64,000 nt of DNA, taken from the NCBI RefSeq assembly GCF_002575655.3, contig NC_053037.3:444633793-444697792 (forward strand), in the 5' to 3' direction. This DNA comes from Aegilops tauschii subsp. strangulata. Taxonomy: Eukaryota > Streptophyta > Magnoliopsida > Poales > Poaceae. Under the pieces are notes generated by a model that saw nothing but the letters and a program-made list of their open reading frames with translations, searched no databases and was not told the DNA's origin. Position numbers and translations under genes: made by a program. Positions 56,101 to 64,000 of the stretch are shown piece after piece; position 1 is the first letter of the stretch; every line of letters starts with the position of its first letter.

Positions 56101-57167
56101 AAAGCATATGGTTTTATACAGACTTTTGGAGAAACCTGTATTTACAAGAAAGTGAGTGGGAGCTCTGTAGCATTTCTGATATTATATGTGGATGACATAT
56201 TGTTGATCGGAAATGATATAGAATTTCTAGATAGCATAAAGGGATATTTGAATAAGAGTTTTTCAATGAAGGACCTCGGTGAAGCTGCTTCTATATTGGG
56301 CATCAAGATCTATAGAGATAGATCAAGACGCTTAATTGGACTTTCACAAAGCACATACCTTGACAAAGTTTTGAAGAAGTTCAAAATGGATCAAGCAAAG
56401 AAAGGGTTCTTGCCTGTGTTACAAGGTGTGAAGTTGAGTAAGACTCAATGCCCGACCACTGCAGAAGATAGAGAGAAAATGAAAGATGTTCCCTATGCTT
56501 CAGCCATAGGCTCTATCATGTATGCAATGCTGTGTACCAGACCTGATGTGTGCCTTGCTATTAGTTTAGCAGGGAGGTACCAAAGTAATCTAGGAGTGGA
56601 TCACTGGACAGCGGTCAAGAACATCCTGAAATACTTGAGAAGAACTAAGGATATGTTTCTCGTTTATGGAGGTGACAAAGAGCTCGTCGTAAATGGTTAC
56701 GTCGATGCAAGCTTTGACACTGATCCGGACGATTCTAAATCGCAAACCGGATACATGTTTATATTGAACGGTGGAGCTGTCAGTTGGTGCAGTTCTAAAC
56801 AAAGCGTCGTAGCGGGATCTACATGTGAAGCGGAGTACATAGCTGCTTCGGAAGCAGCAAATGAAGGAGTCTGGATGAAGGAGTTCATATCCGATCTTGG
56901 TGTCATACCTAGTGCATCGGGTCCAATGAAAATCTTTTGTGACAATACTGGTGCAATTGCTTTGGCAAAGGAATCCAGATTTCACAAGAGAACTAAGCAC
57001 ATCAAGAGACGCTTCAACTCCATCCGGGATCAATCCAGGTGGGAGACATAGAGATTTGCAAGATACATACGGATCTGAATGTTGCAGACCCGTTGACTAA
57101 GCCTCTTCCACGAGCAAAACATGATCAACACCAAGGCTACATGGGTGTTAGAATCATTACTGTGTAA
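53198..57167 (+). pseudogene. Angela gag-pol polyprotein, broken
   Basis: One Copia-order frame from ATG 53198: gag, zinc knuckle CFYCKQTGHWKRNC (about 53960), protease DTGS (about 54108), integrase with H..H..C..C (about 54515-54610) and the D,D,E core (HTDVCSP; SDRGGEY; the Glu in NGVSERRNR), reverse transcriptase (MDVKTAFLNG; YVDDILL) and RNase H (DASFDTDPDD; CEAEYIAASEA). Breaks: stops at 53282-53284 (TAG), 53900-53902 (TAA) and 54869-54871 (TGA), and frame changes near 55989 and 57035 that look like one-base losses. The old stop is TAA 57165-57167. Catalytic residues are all retained, so the decay is recent. Confidence 0.93.
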
Positions 57168-57200
57168 TCTAGATTATTGGCTCTAGTGCAAGTGGGAGAC

Positions 57201-57410
57201 TGAAGGAAATATGCCCTAGAGGCAATAATAAAGTTATTATTTATTTCCTTATATCATGATAAATGTTTATTATTCATGCTAGAATTGTATTAACCGGAAA
57301 CATGATACATGTGTGAATACATAGACAAACAGAGTGTCACTAGTATGCCTCTACTTGACTAGCTCATTGATCAAAGATGGTTATGTTTCCTAGCCATGGA
57401 CAAAGAGTTG
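57201..57410 (+). repeat. Angela 3' LTR fragment (210 bp)
   Basis: It matches the first 210 bp of the 5' LTR and stops at GAGTTG, where E5 starts. The interrupted 5' LTR sequence continues TCATTTG at the matching point, confirming an insertion. Confidence 0.95.
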
Positions 57411-57981
57411 TGTCGTGGAATTGTCACGGCAGATGTCCTTGGGCTAGGACTTAGTCGTGGAGCCATCGCAACTAGGAAGCTTGAAGGGGTTATGCGGGAC
57501 AAGGAACACGAGGGTTTATACTGGTTCGGCCCCTTACGGCGAAGGTAAAAGCCTACGTCCAGTTTGAGGTGATATTGATTAGGGTTACGATCGCCAGGAG
57601 CTAAACAGCTATCCCCAGCTCTCGATGATCTCGTTCCCGCCCTTAAACCGCTGCCGGGTCGTCCCTTTATACAGGGAGGCTGACGCCCAGCAGCCCTTAG
57701 AGTCCCGGCCGGCTCATAAGAGTGTCCGGCTCGGACTCTAAACAATACTTGCCTTACACTACAAGTTCTATTATAGTAATGATTGTAACTACGGGCCTTA
57801 AGCCATATCCGGGTCTCAGCCCATCTCTGGCCCATCATCTTGAAACTTAGCTCCGGGCTTCTGGCAACGACCATACGAGTAACCCGGCCCCTCCTGGCGG
57901 GTGACTCTAAGGTCTATATCCTCAGCATTAGGCCCTAGATTGATTTGAGCCGGCTCATGTCAATCTTCAACTCTTCTGACA
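57411..57981 (-). repeat. E5 3' LTR (about 571 bp, inner end uncertain)
   Basis: The outer end TGTCG at 57411 is certain. The inner end is placed at TCTGACA (57981) because it mirrors the outer TGTC, but I see no good polypurine tract next to it. On the minus strand a TATA-type TGTATAAAGG lies near 57665-57675, in the right orientation. Confidence 0.6.
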
Positions 57982-58210
57982 GAAAAAATCTCCGGCTTAC
58001 CATTCATGTGAAGGCCATAACCCGGAGTGACGTCATCCTCTGGACCCCGGATAATCCGCCATGACGTCATCCTCCATTAAGTCCGTTTTTTACTCCGCCA
58101 GATCCGCAACGGATCTTTGCTTTACTGTCATTCTGAAAATCGAGGCGTTCTGGGGGGGAGATAATCACGCCGCGGTCTCCTTGAATCTCGCGCCCACTTA
58201 TGACCTTGCC

Positions 58211-58219
58211 TTATAAATA
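58211..58219 (+). promoter_or_regulatory. TATA box of the E5 antisense accessory gene
   Basis: TTATAAATA on the plus strand, followed by a pyrimidine-rich likely start region (CTCTCTTCTTCCTCC, about 58246). An untranslated first exon would end CTCCG|GTGAGT at 58395. The acceptor CATAG is at 58991, 17 bases before the ATG. Confidence 0.6.
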
Positions 58220-59007
58220 GGCCGGCCCAACGGGTTCTTCTCACGCTCTCTTCTTCCTCCTCGCGCCGTCGCTCCTCTGCCAGAGCTCTGCCACTGCCGC
58301 CGCCGTCGTGCCCCTGGTCTTCATCAACCCGGCCGCTTCATCACCCTGACTCGGACCAGATAAACGGCGGCGACTTCCGCTCTTCTCCAACTCCGGTGAG
58401 TCTCCTTTGCCCTGTCAGATAGATCTACCGTAGGGTTCGTCTGTGTTCTTCGCGTTCATCGCCATTTCCACAAACCTCAGTAGTTCTCATAGTCACTGTA
58501 CTTGGTTGATCTTTAACCTTGCATAGAACTAGTGCGGTAGTTGTTTAAGCCTCATTTCAAGTACCAGTAGATCTCCTTCCACTGTATAGATGCTTCGTTC
58601 GAGCTCAAGAATATCCGCTCGTCTGTTTCTAGGTCTAGAAAGTTTCACCCGACCATTTTGATCCAAAAAAGTTACTGCCATATGTGAAACCTGTTTTACC
58701 ACACTTAGTAAAAAACTGCAACCATTGAATCTTGACGGCTTACGATTCCGGGTTAAATAACCCACGCGTTGTAGAAGCCTCCGGTTTAAAGAGAACCATG
58801 CTTTGTAGAATCCTCCGGCTTAACTGTGGTAAAGCCGTAAATAATCAATCTTATCCTGAATGCCCCTGCGGCTTAAATGACCCACTGTTCCTGAGTATAT
58901 ATCATTAGTCCCCTTCATAAGCCGCCATCTTAGTTTGAACTGTAGATCTCCGGCTTATAATTAACCCAGACATTTTTCCCTTTTATCATAGACCACCAAC
59001 TTTCACC

Positions 59008-62000
59008 ATGCCTCCCAAGGCTCCCATCACTTGCAACTGGATGAGGTCCAACGTCACCAACGAGACCCTGGCCAGTTTTGTTAAGTCCGGATATTTGCCT
59101 AAGAAAGAAATCATGTCCTACCGTGCCCCTGACCCGTCGGAAGAGAGACCACAACCAAGGGACGGGGAGGTAGTGATCTTCGCAGATCATATGAGCCGGG
59201 GCTTCGCACCGCCCGGCTCAAAGTTTTTCAGGGACGTGCTCAACTTCTTTGACCTACGGCCTCAGGATATAGGACCCAACTCCGTATCCAACATCTGCAA
59301 CTTCCAAGTCTTTTGCGAAGTGTATCTTGGAGAAGAGCCGAGTCTGCTGCTCTTCAGAGAGCTGTTTTACTTAAACCGCCAAAATGAGTGCGCCAACGGG
59401 CCAAGTCTAGAGTTGGGTGGCATCTCCATCCAGCGGCGTAGGGACTGTCTTTTCCCTTACGCAGAGCCGCCGAGCCACCCCAAGGACTGGAATATGACTT
59501 GGTTCTACTGCCAAGATACGTCCCCGGCTGACGAGAACCCGCTGCCCGGCTTTCGCCCAACACGTCTAGAGCCGACTCATCCACTGTCAGACAAACTGAC
59601 TGCAGCAGAACGCCAGCCTCTGCTTCCAACTATCAATAAGATCAAGGCCCTGCTAGGCAACGGTCTGAACGGAATCGACCTGGTCCGGGTCTGGATCTCA
59701 TGGCGGGTGATCCCATTGAGCCGCCGCCCCGGCTTAATGTGTGAGTACACCGGGCGAAAGGATGACCCTCAGAGGCACAGTCGCAATGATCTTCCAGAAG
59801 ACGTTGCTGAGGAAGAGACCAAGGCTCTATTAAACGAGAGTCTGGCAGACTGCGGAAGAATTGGGCTAGCCCCCTTCTGTAAGACCAATCTAGCCCCAGC
59901 GGTAAGCCGTTGACTTCAACCTTTTACCTTCTTCTGCATGTAACCTTGATCTGAACTGTTTTAAGAATTCATTACTATATTTCTCAGGCTGATGATAAGT
60001 TCTGGCGGGTCAAATATGACCATGAGGCGGCCAAGAAGGCCAGGAAGGCGAAGAAAGCCGCCAAGAAAGCCGCCCCTCGCAAAAAGGGAAGCAGACCCAC
60101 TGCTTCGGAGCTAATGCAATTAAGCGACAGCTCCGAGTCAGAGGTAACCCGTAGACCTTGAAATTCTTGCTATATTTGTTATTTGTTGCTGTCCGCCTTA
60201 TCAACACTTGCTCATTGACAGGATGACACCGGCGCCAGTAACCTGGTGGTTGAAGAGGTAATGTCACTTTCCTCCGACTCGGAGCCCTTGCCATAGTTGA
60301 AAGTCCGAAGGGTAACCCGGAAAGTAAGCTTTTCACATCCTTTAGCTTATCAAGACCCTCAATTTCTTTTGAAGCGACAGGTTCACGAAAGCCGGCGTCA
60401 CACCCGGACCAACAAGGACACCGATCTCTCCGCCGGGTTACCCGACGCAACAAGGAAGCGTCGCACTGAGGTTTTTTCTCACTTGTACCCTTTTCATCCG
60501 TTGGCGGGTGTTATCCGTCAGCCACTCAACTCTTCTGACTCCAATTATCAGGAGACCTCCCCATCTTCGGGTGACTCCATGCAGTCAAATCTGCCGGCCT
60601 TCAAGACTGCGCCTGGGTAACAACAATCTTCTTATATTATCTTTATCTGTACTTACTCTTTGTGTGCCTAATACTTCTGTCTTTTCAGTGCCCAGGCAAA
60701 GCTCACCAAAAGAGCGAAGAAAACCAGGTCAGCCGGAGTGCCGGACTTACCTGAACCGGAAGTGACGGCTCAAGAGCCGCCAGCTGCCTCCGCCCCCGAA
60801 GCCACCACGCCAATGGACACGGCACCTGAGGCCTCTGCCCCGACTACCAAGACAACGACCGAAGCTGCGGTTAACCCGGAGGCCTCCGGCTCAGCTCCAC
60901 CAGCAGACGACCCGGACGTGGTAATCACCCGGACGGAGTTCGTTGAGCCGGGGAGACCGACCGTGTTGGCCAAATGCTCTGCGAAGGGGGAGTTGCTGCA
61001 GCCCCACCGGGTGAACCTGGACCTCTCCGGCTACACCGACTTGAGTATTGGAGAGCTCGTCTCTGGCTACATCAGCCAAGTACACAAGAGCCGGGACGCC
61101 GAGGTCGCCATGGTCAACCAGATCCAACAAAAATCTGAGGTATCCTTCTGCTGTCTTCTTACTTACTGCATAGTTACCTTTGCCATGCTAGCCCCCAAGT
61201 CAACGACTTATGCTTGAATATGTTGTAGACTTAGGTTCCGGCTTACTCAACTGAGCCGGCAATATGTAGATAGATACATTCAATATGCATTAGCCCCCAA
61301 GTGCCAAGTGTCTTGCTTGGGAAACGCTTGGGACTTATATAATGACTGTTAATAACCCGGAAATATATGCAGGCTGTTGGCAAGAAACTAGAGGCAGACC
61401 TTGCGGATCTCAAGAGCCGGCTGAAGATGCAGGAGATGGAGACCCGGAAGGCAAACGCCAAGTTTGTATCCAGCATCGCCACCCAAGAAAAATTGAAGAC
61501 CGAGTTTGATGCTGAGAGAAAGGCCTGGGTCGAAGAGAAGGCCGCACTGGTGACCCGGGCGGAACAGGCGAAGAAGGCTCTCGCTGAGAAGACCGCCGAG
61601 CTCTCCGGCCTAAAGCGCCAGGTTTCCCAAATGGTGGCCGCTATCTTTGGTAAGTCGCCTCACCGGCTTTCATCAAGTTTGTATATGTCCTGATTCATCC
61701 TTGTCACCGGCTTATCTGATTCTGTTAAACATGTCCTAGGAGTGCCAACCTCAACCAGAGCATGGTCACCAAGTTAAAGGCCGTGTACACCCTGGTGGAA
61801 CAGCTCTACACCGGGTCACAGCGTGCCTTAGCTGTGGTGGCCCTATCCAACGAGGTGCCAACTCATCTGGCCGAAGTCCTGCGCCGGCTCGCTGTTCTGC
61901 CGCAGCGAATCCAGGAGCTACGACGGGCCTCCGCGAGAGCCGGAGCAATCGCCGCGCTGAGCCGGGCCAAAGCATTCCTGCCGGAGCTAGACCCGGCAGA

Positions 62001-62376
62001 CATCGCCCTGGGTTACCCAAGCCTGAAGGAAGACGGCTCAGCCTTCGACCAGAAGGACTTCGCGGCGTGTGTGAAGGCTGTACGCCCGGTGGCCACCCTC
62101 ATCGGGAACGACACCGACTTAACCAAGTACCAGCCGGGTTATGATGCGGAGAATCAGAGGATTCCAACCCCTCGCTATGAAGCTCTCAATCTGATTCCTC
62201 AGGCTCGTGAGCACACCTTCGCCCCGGAGATTGACCCGGCCGTGTTAATTGACGAAGAAGCCCAGTTCGAAGCTCTCAGAGGCATCGACTGGAAATCATC
62301 AACCTTCGAGGTCTTGGGATCAGCTGGAGGAGAAGACAGGAATGAGCCGGGGACTTCAACCCAGCGGGCATCATAA
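59008..62376 (+). CDS. E5 accessory gene (Transposase_28-type), multi-exon, largely open
   Basis: The ATG at 59008 follows a 5' UTR intron (58396-58991). Exons by consensus sites: 59008-59901 (298 codons, with the PF04195-like block FFRDVLNFFDLRPQDIGPNS and DWNMTWFYCQDTS), 59988-60143 (Lys/Ala-rich, possible nuclear signal), 60222-60257, 60381-60470, 60552-60616, 60689-61139, 61373-61649 (coiled coil, ADLKSRLKMQEMETRKANAK) and a last exon from about 61740 to the TAA/TGA region at 62376. The first six junctions keep frame. The last does not with the best sites, so either another site is used or one base has changed. It is antisense to pol. Not a proven transposase; product and role unknown. 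No stop interrupts the exons. Confidence 0.5.
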
Positions 62377-63463
62377 TTTAGCTGGCGGGTTATCAAACAT
62401 TGTTCCACCTTTTAGACTTGAAGAGTTATTGTAATAGAGTAGGTGCAACAGTTTATCTCTGCCGTGCCATCGTGCACGTTTTGAATGCGAAAGCCCTTTG
62501 AATTTATCTCTTTGATGTTTCTCCGGGTCATAATCATCCTTTGTTTTTCTTAACCTCAAAAGGTGCCTTTAAGTATCTGCATAGAAAGGCAAATCACAAG
62601 TCTCGAGGCGGCTTACCGCCCTGAAAATCAGGTGTTTTAAGATAAATAACCCGGAATATGAATCAAAAAAGACTGGTCCTTAATTATACTCTGAACATAG
62701 CCGTAATAACACACTTAACGGCCTGTAAGAATACCCCTGGTTTAAATAACCCGGGTAGCACGGTTGGTACCTTAACTCCAATTTACTTGCCTTGATGACA
62801 CCCATGATGTTCAACTAACACTGTAAACCAAAGTGAAGCCGGCAAGTGAGACCCGGCCATGCACACTTTATCATAATCAGAGTAAACTTGTGATAAAGCA
62901 GAAGAACTTAGGGGTTCCAGTTCGAATACGACCAGAGACCCGGCCCAAAGGGGTTAAGCCAAGATTCGGATACGATCATATAGCCCCCAGTGGGTGTGGC
63001 GATGCCAATCAAGAGGGTACCGACAGCTATGTTCTCTTTGGTTCGAATATGACCCATGTTTGAACAGGAAGCCCCCAAGTGATTCTTAAAATTGTTTAAC
63101 GACGCTGATTCGAATACGATCCACGTCGGTTCTCAGAGGGGTTAAACTATGATTCAAATATGACCAAAGGTAACCTCCCAATGAGCTCGGCACTTTGCCA
63201 ATCAAATGGGTATCGACAGCTATGTTCTCTTTGGTTCGAATACGACCCATGTTTGAACAGGAAGCCCCCAAGTGACTTTACTGCTTTACGGCTAGATCCA
63301 AATACAATCATAAGCCGGATCCTCCTTTAAATCATCATGTAATCTTGTAATAAAAACAACACGTGCATATTTGGAGGAGGAAAAAGGACAGAGGTCCTGC
63401 TTTATTGCTTATCATAATATATACATGGCTGAGACAAATATGTACACCACAAGAGCCGGTAGC
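62377..63463 (-). other. E5 spacer between accessory gene and pol, with direct repeats
   Basis: No gene. Two 80-bp near-identical direct copies at 63003-63082 and 63196-63275 (TGCCAATCAA ... GACCCATGTTTGAACAGGAAGCCCCCAAGTGA), 193 bp apart. Several AGCCCCCAAG/AGCCCCCAGT words are polypurine-like on the minus strand. Confidence 0.75.
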
Positions 63464-64000
63464 TCAAGTGTAGTAAGGCCGAAGCTGAGCTATGTTCCAC
63501 GGCCGACGGGTCTCTTCCTCTGAATTACGTGAATCTTTGTGCTCTCGAATGTCAATGAGGTAATATGACCCGTTGTGCAAGTTCTTGCTGACCACAAAGG
63601 GCCCTTCCCAAGGTGGGGATAACTTGTGTGCATCTGTTTGATCCTGGATGAGCCGGAGCACAAGGTCGCCTTCCTGGAAGACCCGGGATTTGACCCGGCG
63701 GCTATGATAACGGCGCAAGTCTTGTTGGTAAATCGCTGACCGGGCTGCTGCCACATCGCGCTGTTCATCCAACAAGTCAAGAGCATCTTGGCGCGCCTGT
63801 TCATTATCCGTCTCAACATAAGCCGCCACGCGAGGTGAGTCGTGACGGATGTCACTGGGGAGGACTGCTTCTGCTCCATAAACCATGAAGAAAGGCGTGA
63901 AGCCTGTAGATCTGTTAGGAGTAGTATTGATGCTCCATAAGACGGAGGGCAACTCCTCCACCCAACAACCCGGCGTCCGTTGCAAAGGGACCAAAAGCCG
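63464..64000 (-). CDS. E5 integrase C-terminal part, open to the window edge
   Basis: A minus-strand frame open from the right edge to the stop at 63464. It shows the end of the integrase core (TPNRSTGFTPFFMVYGAEAVLP) and the C-terminal region (GDLVLRLIQDQTD, WEGPFVVSKNLHNGSYYL), ending RRPWNIAQLRPYYT. The start lies beyond the window. No break is seen in this 537-bp piece, unlike E1. No chromodomain is present, as expected for the Tat branch. Confidence 0.8.
   Translation of the reverse strand, partial: RLLVPLQRTPGCWVEELPSVLWSINTTPNRSTGFTPFFMVYGAEAVLPSDIRHDSPRVAAYVETDNEQARQDALDLLDEQRDVAAARSAIYQQDLRRYHSRRVKSRVFQEGDLVLRLIQDQTDAHKLSPPWEGPFVVSKNLHNGSYYLIDIREHKDSRNSEEETRRPWNIAQLRPYYT

Larger units (their letters stand above)
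50240..57410 (+). mobile_element. Angela-type Copia retrotransposon, 3' LTR truncated by E5
   Basis: 5' LTR 50240-51962, Met-tRNA-type primer site, full-length Copia polyprotein relic, polypurine tract GCAAGTGGGAGA and the first 210 bp of the 3' LTR (57201-57410). E5 then interrupts it. The LTR start TGAAGGAAATATGCCCTAG is the Angela/WIS signature. In the shared 210 bp the two LTRs differ at 3 positions by my count. The 5' flank AAAGC is one copy of the target duplication; the other lies beyond E5. Confidence 0.93.
57411..64000 (-). mobile_element. Gypsy LTR retrotransposon E5, minus strand, 3' part
   Basis: Inserted in the Angela 3' LTR (AGTTG at 57406-57410 is the near target copy). The plus-strand order is LTR, accessory gene (plus), spacer, then the end of pol on the minus strand. 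The element therefore reads right to left, and its accessory gene is antisense to pol, the same plan as E1/E2 but in a different family (LTR start TGTCGTGGAATTGTCACGG). The remaining pol, gag and 5' LTR lie beyond the right edge. Family not named with confidence. Confidence 0.82.

Overview
The window is nuclear DNA of a Triticeae grass, most likely wheat or a wild relative (Triticum/Aegilops). The evidence is the set of repeats: an Angela/WIS-type Copia element, Sabrina-type solo LTR, WHAM/Sabrina-like LTR, Fatima-like Gypsy elements with an antisense accessory ORF, an Au-type SINE and Stowaway MITEs, around one intact two-exon plant gene. Family names come from memory of sequence signatures, not from a search. 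Nothing prokaryotic, no CRISPR array and no rRNA or tRNA gene was seen.

Layout. Positions 1-28906 are one nest of retrotransposons, deduced from LTR ends and target-site duplications (TSDs). The outermost layer is a minus-strand WHAM/Sabrina-like Gypsy element (5' LTR 27237-28906). A Copia element (13193-24688 and beyond the left edge) interrupts it. The Copia element is itself interrupted by Gypsy E2 (9016-13192) and by a complete non-autonomous Gypsy E3 (14679-20525, TSD TTCCC). E2 in turn carries Gypsy E1 (1-9015) and a solo LTR (11212-12796, TSD AGATA). The window starts inside the deepest layer, E1.

Positions 28907-39649 are a gene island. It holds a (TA)n microsatellite, a GC-rich repeat-like tract, an intact type II metacaspase gene (exons 30530-30878 and 31723-32591), a broken protein-kinase N-lobe fragment resembling PEPKR2 (33528-33714), an Au-type SINE with an 11-bp TSD, tandem repeats, two Stowaway MITEs, and a small secreted-protein ORF on the minus strand (39610-39612 start codon).

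Positions 39650-49875 are a complete 10.2-kb gag-only LTR element (TSD CAACG), with a reverse-oriented Angela/BARE-type solo LTR inside it. It inserted just upstream of the small secreted-protein ORF and appears to have parted that ORF from its TATA box, now at 49931-49940.

Positions 50240-57410 are an Angela-type Copia element with a decayed polyprotein. Its 3' LTR is cut by E5 (57411 to the window end), a minus-strand Gypsy element that carries a largely open multi-exon accessory gene antisense to pol, with a TATA box, an untranslated first exon and splice sites.

Almost all coding capacity in the elements is broken, chiefly by nonsense changes of the kind produced by C-to-T (or G-to-A) transitions plus single-base deletions. 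The one host gene I regard as certainly intact is the metacaspase. The E5 accessory gene, the E5 integrase end and the 58-residue secreted ORF are open but unproven.
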